64,000 nucleotides of DNA from Chloracidobacterium sp. (GTDB taxonomy: Bacteria; Acidobacteriota; Blastocatellia; Pyrinomonadales; Pyrinomonadaceae). Location: contig JADJRV010000003.1 of assembly GCA_016712045.1 (NCBI GenBank), forward strand, positions 62,001 to 126,000. The letters run 5' to 3'. The position numbers were made by a program, and so were the translations under genes. Under the pieces are notes generated by a model. It worked only from the letters and a program-made list of their open reading frames with translations, was not told the origin of the DNA and ran no database searches. Positions 1 through 9,755 of this stretch are shown here, piece by piece; within the stretch, counting starts at the first letter, position 1, and the number at the start of each line of letters is the position of its first letter.

Positions 1-2503
1 TGATAAAGCACTTTGCCCGTCCTTGAATTGCAAGGGCAATACGCCCATGCCGACTAAATTTGAGCGGTGGATGCGTTCAAAAGACTCAACGACGACGGCC
101 TTGACCCCCATTAACGCAGTTCCCTTAGCCGCCCAGTCACGCGAACTGCCGGTACCGTATTCTTTACCGCCAAAGATCATAAGGGGCACTTTTTCGATGT
201 CGTATTGCATTGCGGCATCGTAGATGGTCATTTCGTCACCATCGGGCTGATGTTTCGTGTAACCACCCTCGGTCGGTGTGACCATCGTATTTTTAATGCG
301 GACATTTGCAAACGTACCGCGAAGCATCACACGGTCGTTGCCGCGACGCGACCCGTAGGAATTGAAATCTGCCGGACTGACCCCGAGTTCTTGCAAATAT
401 TTACCCGCTGGCGAGTTGGCCTTGATCGCTCCGGCTGGTGAGATGTGGTCTGTGGTCACCGAGTCGCCAAATACTGCGAGGGCTCTAGCACCGCGAATGT
501 CGCTAAAGCTGCTGGTTTCCATCGAAAAGTTCTCAAAGAAAGGCGGCTCTTGGATGTAAGTCGATTCCGCATCCCACTCATAAATCGTGCCGGTGCTAGA
601 TTCAATGTCATTCCAAAGCGGATTTTGCTCCGCAAATTGTGAATAGAGCCGTTTGTAGGTTTCCGGGTCAAATGCCGCCGATAGCACCTCGCGAACCTCG
701 TCCAGCGAAGCCCAAATATCTTTAAGAAAAACGTCATTGCCGTCGCGGTCCTGACCGATCGGGTGCAAGTAAACGTCCTTGACGACCGTACCAGCGAGAG
801 CGTAAGCAACAACCAGTGGAGGCGACATTAAAAAGTTTGCTTTGATATTTTGATGAACCCGAGCCTCAAAGTTGCGGTTTCCAGACAAGACGGACGCGGC
901 GACAATGTCGTGCTCGACAACCTCTTCCTCGATCGCCGGGTCGAGCGGCCCTGAGTTTCCAATACATGTCGTGCACCCGTAACCGACCAGCTCGAAACCG
1001 ACCGCATCAAGATGTTCCTGCAAACCCGTCTTATTGAGATATTCCGGTAACAACTCGCGAACCCGGTGCCAATGATGTCTTAACATACGGCGGTACTTTC
1101 ATCCCAAGGGGCGTGCGCCTTTTTTCGCAACGATACCGGCAGCGATCATCACAGCCGGATTTGATGTATTTGTACACGAAGTGATCGCAGCTATCAGTAC
1201 ATCGCCGTTACCGATGGCGGTGTTAATAACCTGGCTATCTTCGTCAGAAAACTCAACCCGGCTCGGCGTCGGACGATTGTTCATCATCTCGACCTCGGTC
1301 GTAACATTGGTATTATCAGGGGAAACCGTGCCGTGTATCGAGTCCGGTGCTGATTTCTGACTCTGTTCGCCGCCGCCCTCGACAATGATCTCGTGACTCT
1401 CACCCATCGCGACCGGATAGCGCTTTTCAAGATCCGCGAGTTCCTTGCCATAACCGCCGTCCGCTGCCGATTTTGTAAATAGCTCGATAAAGCGATCATC
1501 GAGTTGCGAAAGCTCGATGCGGTCCTGCGGGCGTTTTGGTCCCGCAACCGCCGGACCGACGGTCGATAGATCGAGATCGATAACCGTCGTGTAATCGACC
1601 TCGCCCTCCTGCGGAATGCCGAACATCCCTTGGGCTTTGTAATAATTTCGGATCGTGTCGATCTGCTCCGCAGGTCGGCCGGTGTTTGCAAAATACTCGA
1701 GCGTCTTTTCGTCCGTGCCGAAAAAGCCCATTGTCGCCCCGTATTCCGGTGCCATATTGGCGATCGTCGCACGGTCGGTTGCGTTAAGAGCTGCCGCACC
1801 CTCGCCAAAAAATTCGACGAATTTGCCGACTACGTTCGCCTTGCGCAGCATCTCGGTAATTCGCAGCACCAGATCGGTCGCCGTCGCACCTTGAGGCAAT
1901 TCCCAAGTCAAATTAACGCCTACAACATCCGGCGTAAGAAAATAAACCGGCTGCCCAAGCATCCCTGCCTCTGCTTCGATACCGCCAACGCCCCAGCCGA
2001 CGATTCCGACGCCGTTGATCATCGTCGTGTGCGAATCCGTACCGACCAACGAATCGGGAAAATAAACGCCCTCACGCTCAAACACACCTTTCGCCAGATA
2101 TTCGAGATTCACCTGATGGACGATACCTATGCCCGGAGGCACGACGCTAAAACCGTTAAACGCCTGCGTTCCCCACTTCAAAAAGCGGTATCGCTGAGCG
2201 TTTCGCTTAAACTCCATCTCCATGTTCTTTTCGTACGCCGTATCGCTGCCGGCATAATCGACCTGAACCGAGTGGTCGATGACTAGATCAACGGGCACGA
2301 GCGGTTCGATAACGGCCGGGTCTTTGCTTTTTCCCGCCGTCATAATTACGCAAAACGGATTCGAGAACAATACGTACCGAAACCGGCAACCGCGAGATCT
2401 TCCCCAACCCCGCCGCTTCCAAAGCAGGCAATGAATAAAAAGTCCCCGTACCGCCGTCGCCGGTGGTAAATGTCTGACGTGAATTAAAGAGTGTGTGTGT
2501 CAT
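1..2503 (-). pseudogene. acnA: Aconitate hydratase AcnA, partial at left edge, frameshifted and internally deleted
   Basis: Cytoplasmic [4Fe-4S] enzyme of the TCA cycle that interconverts citrate and isocitrate. The reverse strand reads an AcnA-type protein from an ATG at 2503 and leaves the window at base 1 still in frame, inside the C-terminal swivel domain. The cluster ligands are visible as SCTNTS and, further on, CTTCIGNSG. Three kinds of damage are seen. The frame changes near 2320-2345, where the text jumps from the N-terminal RNYDG to GKSKDPAVIEPL; family members have roughly 45-50 residues between these points, so a deletion is likely. A stop at 1099-1101 follows an A/G/C-rich run. 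A further indel lies near 1050-1058, before the frame is restored at MSPPLVVAYALAG (828). Several errors in one gene close to the poly-G run suggest poor assembly, but the missing segment could be real. A typical AcnA is about 900 residues. Confidence 0.85.
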
Positions 2504-2738
2504 AGTAATTTGTTTGGTGAGGTGTCCAAACTACTATTATAAAAGGGTTGCGGCAGAAATGCGAGTGCGAACGAGCATCTGGGAAAAGGTGGGGGAAAGG
2601 TGGGTTCAGGACTGCGATTCTACGATATTTCTCCATTTCTTGGATGCTAGCAATAGACGGCTATATGTTCGGCACCGATTCTTGGTCCTTGTGGGGGCGC
2701 TGGCACCAGCCTGGCCTTTTGTTTACTTTCGTACCGGC

Positions 2739-2767
2739 TTGCGCATTAGATCAATGACTTTTATACT
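2739..2767 (+). promoter_or_regulatory. Sigma-70-like promoter of tRNA-Glu
   Basis: A -35 box TTGCGC (2739-2744) and a -10 box TATACT (2762-2767) are separated by exactly 17 bases. The -10 box ends 16 bases before the first base of the tRNA, which fits a start site near 2774. Confidence 0.55.
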
Positions 2768-2783
2768 CTTAATTCGCTTAACC

Positions 2784-2858
2784 GGCGCGTTCGTCTATCG
2801 GTTAGGACGCTAGGTTCTCAACCTGGAAAGAGGGGTTCAACTCCCCTACGCGCTACCA
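2784..2858 (+). tRNA. tRNA-Glu (anticodon CUC)
   Basis: The sequence folds into a full cloverleaf. The acceptor stem GGCGCGU pairs with ACGCGCU (one G-U at the end). The D-arm has GUCU against GGAC. The anticodon stem CUAGG pairs with CCUGG around the loop UUCUCAA, giving anticodon CUC for glutamate. The T-arm AGGGG/CCCCU carries the loop UUCAACU. The 3' CCA is encoded. A promoter lies just upstream. Confidence 0.93.
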
Positions 2859-2925
2859 ACCACCTTCCAATTACGAATTTCAAATTTCAAATTACGAATT
2901 GATGATCCGGCTCTCCCGCCGGTCG

Positions 2926-2982
<57 letters not shown>

Positions 2983-2991
2983 CGGGGCTTT

Positions 2992-3904
2992 TTACCCGTG
3001 ACGCGGTAATCGCCGGTAAAGCTATTCCATTAGCCGCAAACGAGGATCGGCATCATCTTGGACGGTAATATCAAACTCCCGCACAATAACGGTCGCGACC
3101 GCTCCCCGCTGCGCAACCCCTGGTTTCTCCACGCATTAGACTGGTCTTTGGTGCGGACAGTCCAACGCCGATATTACGGAATGGTGCCGTAACTATGGGC
3201 CCTTCATTAGCTGTCCGCCAGGGAGGGTAGGTACGGGCGGGCGATAACTCCCAGCGTGGCGTCACCGGCTGATACGGTGAAGAAAGCCTTCGTATTCGAA
3301 CTATCGCCATCAAAAGCTCCCGGGATCCGTCGGGGGTCTGCCAGGCCGGCCCGCGCGGTCGGCCGGGGCGTTTTGGTGGGGGTCGTAGGTATCGCCGGCC
3401 AAGCTCTTTTACCCGAATCGTCCGCGCAGTGGCGGGGCCCGACGCAGTGAATTCGATCCGTAGCGTATTACCCTGTTTTGCTTCGGTCTTGACCGTCGAG
3501 GTCTGCCCGGAAGCGAGGGGAACATTCAAAACAACGGGCTCGTTCATGCTAGCTGTATCTGTCGCCCCACTCGCTTTCGCAAGCATCAACCGCAACCGCC
3601 GCTTTCTCAGCGCTGCAAGATTGGCATCCTGCTGTTCTTTAGTCTCACCTTTTGGCTCGGTAACGAGTGTGCCAGAGATCTTGTCGCCGGTACGAATGTC
3701 GTCAGGGAGCTTGACGGTAACGCGTCCCTCTTCGTTCTCGACGGTTACGGTGCGAAGCCCGTCAGAGGTTTTCGCTGTGAAGAGTGCTTGCATCGGGGCC
3801 GCATCGGAAACAACGTAACTATTTGCGAAAACGATGCATGAAAGTGCAGCAATGCCAGCTACTAAGACTCGAATCAGATCTAATTTGCTGACCACAATAA
3901 ACAT
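2992..3904 (-). pseudogene. Secreted hypothetical protein, degraded at its 3' half
   Basis: Function unknown. The first ~165 residues (from ATG 3904) form a coherent reading: an N-terminal hydrophobic signal segment (about residues 7-32), then a polar region with VTVENEEGRVTVKLPDDI and repeated Thr/Val-rich strands, as in an exported beta-sandwich protein. From about 3410 downward the frame degenerates into low-complexity Pro/Arg text. Fragments of sensible sequence then reappear in different frames: FRNIGVGLSAP near 3170, and near 3000-3100 FDITVQDDADPRLRLME, an in-frame TAG, then LYRRLPRHG and a TAA at 2992-2994. The most economical reading is one gene with several indels, an internal loss and a nonsense change. 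Its 3' end abuts the poly-G tract, so assembly error is as likely as true decay. Confidence 0.6.
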
Positions 3905-4013
3905 AATTCCTCCGCCATTTATATCTGCTGACAGACTGGTGAGATATTTGACATTTGCGCCGAATTATAGTCTGTTTGATATCTAAAAACAATGAATTTT
4001 TGAGGGTACAAGT

Positions 4014-4328
4014 ATGATCGTCACAACAGGTTTTGATATTCAGGATCGGCAGATCGGACAGTATTTAGGTGTCGTTCGCGGCATCGTCGTGCGTGCGACC
4101 GGTTTAGGACGTGGCATTGTCGGCGGATTAAAATCACTTGCGGGCGGCAACATCGAAGAATGGTCGGTCGTTTGCGAAGAGGCCCGCAAAGAAGCATTTA
4201 ACCGTCTCGTCCAGCACGCTCACGAGATCGGAGCTGATGCTATCATTGGTATGCGTTACGACGCGACCGAATTCTCCCAGACCGCGACGGAGGTTCTGGC
4301 GTACGGTACCGCCGTCAAACTTAGATAA
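4014..4328 (+). CDS. YbjQ/UPF0145 heavy-metal-binding-domain protein
   Basis: A 104-residue protein covering the whole YbjQ (UPF0145) family. The N-terminal TTGFDIQDRQIGQYLGVVRG strand-turn-strand, the Arg/Gly-rich middle and the C-terminal HAHEIGADAIIGMRYD stretch match this family of small homo-oligomeric proteins. The family has been called putative heavy-metal-binding; its biochemical role is not established. It lacks a signal peptide and should be cytoplasmic. Only two bases separate its stop from the next ATG, so the two genes are probably co-transcribed. Confidence 0.85.
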   Translation: MIVTTGFDIQDRQIGQYLGVVRGIVVRATGLGRGIVGGLKSLAGGNIEEWSVVCEEARKEAFNRLVQHAHEIGADAIIGMRYDATEFSQTATEVLAYGTAVKLR

Positions 4329-4330
4329 AT

Positions 4331-4594
4331 ATGGACGACAAGATCAGATGCCAGAGCTGCGGAATGCCGATCTCGGATGATTTTAACAATTACGGCACTG
4401 ATGCCAATGGCTCTACTGTTTCGGAGTACTGCATGTTCTGTTACACGGACGGTGGTTTTACAAACCCCACTCAAACCGTCGACGAGATGGTGCAGAGCTC
4501 GATAGATTTTATGAGCAAAGAATTTAAGATGCCGGTCGAGCAAGCAACACAGATATCGAACGATGTAATCCGCAAGCTAAAACGCTGGAACTGA
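4331..4594 (+). CDS. Small zinc-ribbon protein
   Basis: An 87-residue soluble protein with an N-terminal zinc knuckle, CQSCGMPI (residues 7-14), and a second Cys pair, YCMFC, about 28 residues later; together these can bind one zinc ion. The remainder (TQTVDEMVQSSIDFMSKEF onward) is helical. The layout matches the short Zn_ribbon_2-type proteins seen beside stress and metal genes in many bacteria; no reaction is known. It starts two bases after the YbjQ-like gene. Confidence 0.75.
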   Translation: MDDKIRCQSCGMPISDDFNNYGTDANGSTVSEYCMFCYTDGGFTNPTQTVDEMVQSSIDFMSKEFKMPVEQATQISNDVIRKLKRWN

Positions 4595-4597
4595 TCT

Positions 4598-5683
4598 CTA
4601 AAACACAGGGGCGCTTCCGTTACGCCCGATCCGCAGGTCCGTTATCCACCTCGAAAGCCGGTTGCTCATCCGACGCGGATCAACGAACTCAACGATCCCG
4701 ATCGTCTTTCTCGGTTTACCATCACGCAAACCAAGCGTGATCTCACTGAGCATTTTTACCTCTGAAAATCCCGAGCGGATCGTTGCCGTAGGCTTGATAC
4801 GCAGCTTTATCTGGTCGTCTGACAAATACGAGATGCGACGCGGAACATTGAGTCCCCATCGGTCGCGTTTGAAATCACCTACCTCACAGGCCGCATCGCG
4901 TTCGTGGATATTCCCATCGCGGATGAGAAAGAATTTCCCGGCCGCGGCGCGATCTTGGACACCACCATGCCGTTCAAATACAACGGTCGAATCTATAAAA
5001 TGAGCCCGTCCCCACATTCTCGACGCAAGTTCGCGGTAATGGACGTTCTCGCTTGAAATTTGGTCGTGATAACCTGTGCCGCGAAACTGAACCGTCCGAC
5101 GCACTTTACCTCGACGTCCAATAAGCATAATCTTGCCGCTGACATCTGCACGTGGGGCAACGAGGTTCCACATTCCGGGAGTTCGCGTCCCACCGGGCGG
5201 CATCAGGTCGGATTCGATCAGCAGCCATTCCATCTCGGCACGGATGCGTCGGCCGCCCGCCGTTCGAACATCAACGGTTACGAAAAATCCGCTACCATAC
5301 GATGCGGTATCTATCCGGAACGATGATCCACCAACCACGCAGCCATTAACCGCACCCGATCGAAAATCGCCGTCGACGTATTCATTTATCGAATTGAACA
5401 CAGGCCGTCCATCGACCGAATAGACGAACGAAACCGCCGGAAACCGGTGTTTTCCGGAGTGGATGACGTTTGCGGGAACATTTGTATTTGAGTGAAATCG
5501 AGGAGAAAGGACGTAATTGTCGTAAAAGGCTATCACCACGGCTTCGCGGCCGTCGTCGGATAACGCATCAAAATGCCAGCTTTCAAATGCATTCGGCCCG
5601 GCGAGGTTGTGCCACGAGTCGTCCGAGAGACTCGAACAAACTGAAATTTGTGACGCAGATCGCTGTGTGGCTTCATCCGACAT
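4598..5683 (-). CDS. CrtC-like (carotenoid 1,2-hydratase / AttH fold) protein
   Basis: The protein has the features of the CrtC/AttH lipocalin-like family, whose best-known member adds water to neurosporene or lycopene. Visible landmarks are ESWHFDALSDDGREAVVIAFYD near the N-terminus, the block PAVSFVYSVDGRPVFNSIN and the later block WNLVAPRADVSGKI. No carotenoid genes (crtB, crtI) lie nearby, so I would not assign carotenoid synthesis; many homologues have unknown substrates. The frame is open upstream to a GTG at 5782, but that extension has no family-like sequence and no Shine-Dalgarno, so I place the start at ATG 5683; the true start is uncertain. It is convergent with the zinc-ribbon gene, three bases apart. 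Confidence 0.65.
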   Translation of the reverse strand: MSDEATQRSASQISVCSSLSDDSWHNLAGPNAFESWHFDALSDDGREAVVIAFYDNYVLSPRFHSNTNVPANVIHSGKHRFPAVSFVYSVDGRPVFNSINEYVDGDFRSGAVNGCVVGGSSFRIDTASYGSGFFVTVDVRTAGGRRIRAEMEWLLIESDLMPPGGTRTPGMWNLVAPRADVSGKIMLIGRRGKVRRTVQFRGTGYHDQISSENVHYRELASRMWGRAHFIDSTVVFERHGGVQDRAAAGKFFLIRDGNIHERDAACEVGDFKRDRWGLNVPRRISYLSDDQIKLRIKPTATIRSGFSEVKMLSEITLGLRDGKPRKTIGIVEFVDPRRMSNRLSRWITDLRIGRNGSAPVF

Positions 5684-5794
5684 TGTAAAAATGAATTCAG
5701 GATTACAGAAAATAATATTTATGGCAAACTTTGACGCGAAATACGAATCTGTAAGGCGTTCGCACTCCCCTATTTTATCCACAGAGGAAAATCG

Positions 5795-6169
5795 ATGAAA
5801 ACTATCACAACCACTCTTTTGCTAATGACGATCACGGCTCTCACGTTATTCGCGACCGGCTGCCCGCAGCGGACGAGCATAGCCGATATTGAGGCGAATC
5901 CCGGGAAATATCAGGATAAGGAAGTAGTCGTCGCTGGCGTCGTCAAAGACAGCTACGGCCTCTCGATCCCGGGCACAAAGATCGGCGGCGGCGCATACAA
6001 GATCGATGACGGAACAGGTGCGATCTGGGTGCTCGTCACCGACGGCGCCGTCCCGCAAAAAGGTGCCGAGGTCGGTGTTAAGGGCCGACTCAGCACCGGC
6101 ATCAGCTGGAAAGGCCGCAACTACGGGCTCGGCATTTACGAAAAAGACCGGCGTTACGGTAAGCGGTGA
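5795..6169 (+). CDS. Small OB-fold-like lipoprotein
   Basis: A 124-residue exported protein. The N-terminus has lysine, about 18 hydrophobic residues and then a lipobox-like ATGC (Cys at ~23), predicting a lipid-anchored protein. The mature part reads TSIADIEANPGKYQDKEVVVAGVVKDSYG, typical of single OB-fold domains that begin with 'I.dI..np..y.gk.V.v.G.V'. The function of these lipoproteins is unknown. It is divergent from the CrtC-like gene across a ~110 bp gap that should hold both promoters. Confidence 0.75.
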   Translation: MKTITTTLLLMTITALTLFATGCPQRTSIADIEANPGKYQDKEVVVAGVVKDSYGLSIPGTKIGGGAYKIDDGTGAIWVLVTDGAVPQKGAEVGVKGRLSTGISWKGRNYGLGIYEKDRRYGKR

Positions 6170-6232
6170 TTCGTCGGACTATAATTGAATGGTAAAATTG
6201 AGCGGTCCGCTAGATGCGACCGCTCTATCTTT

Positions 6233-6708
6233 ATGGAAACGCTTTTATCCACATTCGACAGAAGATTCACCGCGATCGACTCACGCTCGCGCGAGCTGCT
6301 TGAATTAATTCCCGATCATTTTCTTTACAAACGCCCTCGGGAAACTCGCAGCGAAATGGCACCATTCTCTTGCGGCGAATACATCCTCCGGTCGGCAGCG
6401 ATGGTTGAGAAGACATTTGGCGGTATAACGACTCGGCTGTGGGATGATCCTTTTGAGTGGACACTGCCAGAAAAGCTAGTTAACAAAGAACTGATCTTTG
6501 CCTATCTCGACGAGGTCGAAGCTACGCGAGTCAAAGGCTTTGCATTTTTCACCTCCGACGGCGATCTAAAAAAGAGATTCCCGCCCCGGAAACGCTTCGT
6601 CCCCTGGCTGATATCCTGCTCGAAACTATAGACCTCGCCTCCCATTTCCAAGGCCGTGCATTTGCTCTATTTCAAACCCTCACAGACGAGAAGCTGCCTC
6701 ACCTGTAG
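6233..6708 (+). CDS. DinB-like protein, one frameshift
   Basis: A short helical protein that resembles the DinB/YfiT-like four-helix metal-binding superfamily (for example ELLELIPDHFLYKRPRE and CGEYILRSAAMVEKTFGGIT). The function of this branch is unknown. Reading from ATG 6233 the frame is open to LKKRFP; after the C-run at 6584-6587 the family-like text continues in another frame as ETLRPLADILLETIDLASH and ends LFQTLTDEKLPHL with TAG at 6706-6708. One base is therefore missing or extra in the C-run. Without correction the product would stop early at 6631. An upstream ATG at 6185 is possible, but its extension looks unrelated. Confidence 0.6.
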
Positions 6709-6802
6709 ATTGAGCCTCAAACTTTTGCACAACGAACTTTTTCGTGCAAGAATTCGTTAAGGCTTGAGACTTAAAGATCCTAACGAATAACGGAGCGACG
6801 CG

Positions 6803-7350
6803 ATGCACTGTCCTAGCTGTGGACAACAACAGGTTTCTAATGAGACAAAATTTTGTTCGCGATGCGGTATGCCGCTCGGCGTCGTAGCTGAGGTCGTCGC
6901 TCACGGCGGATTTCTGCCGCAACTCGCCCAATTGAATCAAAAGAAAAAGTTTTTCACGAAAAAGTCCGGTGTGGTATTTGGGACGCTTTGGTTTATTTTT
7001 TGACAATGTTCTCGACGGCATTTTTTGGCATTCTCGGTGCACCTGAGGAACTGATCGGAATTATTGCGATCACGGGGGTTTTCGGCGCGATGATGATAAT
7101 TATCGCTTCCCTCATATTTCTACCAAGTTCAAAAGTACCGGTTCTGTTACCGCAGTTTCAGCCTCCCCAACAGCCTGCGATGTACGGAGCAAGCGGGCAA
7201 TACGCACTGCCGCCGCAGCAATCGATCCCGGCTAATATGTACAATGCCCCGCGTCCGGCTGGATCATGGCGTGACACGAACGATCTCGAACCAACAAGCG
7301 TGACCGAAAGTACAACGCGGCTGCTGGAAAAGGATGAAAAAATAATCTGA
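6803..7350 (+). CDS. Zinc-ribbon membrane protein with C-terminal SVTE-TT-LL tail (copy 1), frameshifted
   Basis: Function unknown. An N-terminal zinc ribbon (CPSCG...CSRCG, residues 3-22) is followed by two hydrophobic helices and a Pro/Gln-rich linker, and it ends with the motif PTSVTESTTRLLEKDE. The frame breaks in the T6 run at 6996-7001: the upstream part ends GVVFGTLWFIF and the downstream part continues LTMFSTAFFGILG. One T is surplus, so the intact protein would be about 181 residues. Its stop overlaps the start of the next gene (TGATG), and the two are tandem paralogues with the same domain order. A third copy lies at 34304-34804. Confidence 0.7.
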
Positions 7351-7898
7351 TGTTTTGCCCTCAATGCGGACAAGAAAGGATCTCGATGGACACGAACTAC
7401 TGTTCGCGTTGCGGATTTCTTTTGGCAGCGGTCGGCGACCTTTTGCAGACCGGCGGTGTAAATCCATTGGCAACGACTCGCACGTCGTCTAAGCAGTCAC
7501 CAAGAAAACGCGGGCTTAAGCAAGGGCTTTTTCTCTTCTTACTAACATTTCTCGTGGCTCCCTTGATGGGAATGGTGACGGTCGCATTGAACATTGAACC
7601 GTTTCTTGTAGGATTTGCGGTCGTTTTCTGTTTTATCGGCGGGTTGCTGCGTATGGCTTATGCGTTAATGTTTGAATCATCCGAACCCGGAGTCCCGACG
7701 CTCGAAGAAAAAGTTCTCGCGGGTGCAAACTCACTTCACTCAGTAAAGGCAAACGGGTTGCCGCCGCAATCGTCAGTACCAGCGCAAAACTATTTTACGC
7801 CGGTTGCCGGTAACTGGCGTGATACTAACGACCTCCAACCGACAAGCGTTGATGAGGGAAAAACTCAGCTTCTCGAAAAAGACGAAACTCCTCAATAA
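7350..7898 (+). CDS. Zinc-ribbon membrane protein with SVDE-KT-LL tail (copy 2)
   Basis: A 182-residue intact paralogue of the preceding gene. It has the zinc ribbon CPQCG...CSRCG at residues 3-23, two closely spaced hydrophobic helices (about residues 58-80 and 84-108), a linker, then NWRDTNDLQPTSVDEGKTQ followed by LLEKDE at the C-terminus. The conserved GxWRDTNDLxPTSV block just before the tail is nearly identical in both copies, suggesting a binding site or sorting signal. It is translationally coupled to copy 1. The role is unknown; a membrane-bound sensor or adaptor is a guess. Confidence 0.75.
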   Translation: MFCPQCGQERISMDTNYCSRCGFLLAAVGDLLQTGGVNPLATTRTSSKQSPRKRGLKQGLFLFLLTFLVAPLMGMVTVALNIEPFLVGFAVVFCFIGGLLRMAYALMFESSEPGVPTLEEKVLAGANSLHSVKANGLPPQSSVPAQNYFTPVAGNWRDTNDLQPTSVDEGKTQLLEKDETPQ

Positions 7899-9624
7899 CC
7901 GATCGCTTTTCCGTCACTTCTCGGGTCAATCGCTCCCAAACGAACGCCCTTTTCATCGATCATAATGCCTGTAGCTGAAGCCACATTGCCGGAATTATCG
8001 TTAAATATATGTCCGTAGCCTCGCATTATAGCCATCGTATCCGGTGATATCCCGTTCGATTCCCACATAATACTATCGGGCAGCCATTGATGGTGCATTC
8101 GCGGGGCTGAGATGGCTTCGAGGATGTTCATGTCGTAATCGATCACGTTAATGATCGATTGCATAACGGCAGAGATGATCCTGGGCCCCCCGCGGGCACC
8201 TAACGCGAACCATGTGCTGCCGTCTTTGCGCGTAACGATAGTCGGTGTCATCGACGACAAAGGCCTCTTCTTTGGTTCAACTTTGTTGCGTTCGCCTTGT
8301 ATCAACCCAAATAGATTTGGCTTTCCGGGTCGCGCCGCGAGGTCATCCATTTCGTCGTTCATCAGAATACCCGTACCTTTTATTGTGACACGCGAACCAT
8401 ACAGGTCGTTGATCGTGTAGGTATTTGCGACGATCATTCCGTCTTTATCGGCGATAGTGTAGTGTGTCGTTTCCATCGGTTCGCGGCCGCCGACGGTGCC
8501 GAACTTAACGTCCCGGCTTGGCGTAGCTTTGTTGGCGAGAATAGTGCTGCGGCGCTCTTTCGCGTAGTTTTTATCGATCAATTTCGCAATTGGAACTTCA
8601 GCAAAATCGGGATCTGCCATATACTCCGAACGATCGGCAAACGCTCGACGGGAGGCTTCGACGTAGAGATGATATTTTGCGGCAGTATTCGATCCGAGAG
8701 CACGCATATCGTAGCCTTCGAGGATATTTAGGGTCTCAAACATCACCATTCCGCCCGAACTTGGCGGTGGCATCGAGACAATTGAAAATCCTCTATAGCT
8801 CCCGCGAAGCGGTGTTCGCTCCTTGGCGACGTAGTTTTTCAGGTCTTGCTCGGTAATGAGGCCGCCGTTGGCTTTCATATCGGCGGCGATGAGCTTCGCG
8901 GTCTCGCCACTGTAAAAATCGCTCGCTCCTAAGCGTGAGATGCGTCCCAAAGTTGCGGCAAGCTCAGGTTGTCTGAGCGTGTCGCCCTCCCTGAAATATT
9001 TTCCCTCGCGTAGAAAAATACGGTTCGATTCAGGATAACGTTTGAGCGTGTCTTTGTATTCAATAAATAGCTCTGCGAGACGATTCGAAAGCACGTAGCC
9101 GTTCTGGGCAAGCAGCCTGGCGGGCTCAACGAGTTGCCGCCAAGTCACCTTTCCGCTGCCGTACTTTTTGAACGCCAGCTCAAACCCGGCTAACGTCCCC
9201 GGAACACCGGATGCTCGGTATCCGACGGTCGAACTTCCCTCGCCTTCGATCAGATCGCCTTTCGCATCGACAAACATATCGCGGCTCGCCGCTCCCGGAG
9301 CCATTTCGCGGTAATCGATCGCGTGAAATTCCCCGCTTATCACGAAACAACATAAACCCTCCTCCGCCGATATTCCCCGCCTCCGGATAAACCACCGCAA
9401 GCGCCAATCCAACGGCCACCGCAGCATCCACCGCATTCCCGCCTTTTTTTAGGATATCCACACCGATCTGCGACGCAAGCTCATGCTGCGACGCGACCAT
9501 GCCATACCGGCCGCGAGCAGGCTCGGGCCATGCGGCATTTACTGAATTAAAAGACGGTAAAAAGGACAAGTGTCAGCGAAAACAGTAATGTAGCGGCAAA
9601 GACGCGGCGGATTTGGTTCGTCAT
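7892..9624 (-). CDS. ggt: Gamma-glutamyltranspeptidase, two frameshifts
   Basis: Exported Ntn-hydrolase that removes or transfers the gamma-glutamyl group of glutathione and related peptides. The heavy-chain block GGNAVDAAVAVGLALAVVYP is at the N-terminus. The small-subunit start ETTHYTIADKDGMIVANTYT carries the autocleavage/catalytic Thr, and the later blocks GSRVTIKGTGILMNDEMDD and PLSSMTPTIV are intact. A signal peptide (ATG 9624, MTNQIRRVFAATLLFSLTL) is separated from the body by one extra base in the A-run 9549-9552, and a second indel lies in the C-run at 9331-9334 (FRDK / EFHAIDYREM). With both corrected the gene is full length, about 575 residues. It is convergent with the zinc-ribbon gene, overlapping by 7 bp. 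Confidence 0.88.
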
Positions 9625-9755
9625 AATATTCGAACTCTAACAAATGTCTCGTTTAGCAACAAATTTACTGCCTAAATTTGTCCGGCTTTTTCATTTGCGA
9701 CAAAAAGAGTTATAGTCATTTTTTAGAAATATGATCGACGACGGTAGTAGTAGAA

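Noticed and set aside
456..812. Reverse-strand open frame inside the aconitase region
   Set aside because: It is Arg/Ser-rich and out of the aconitase frame; the aconitase reading on the same strand is far better supported.
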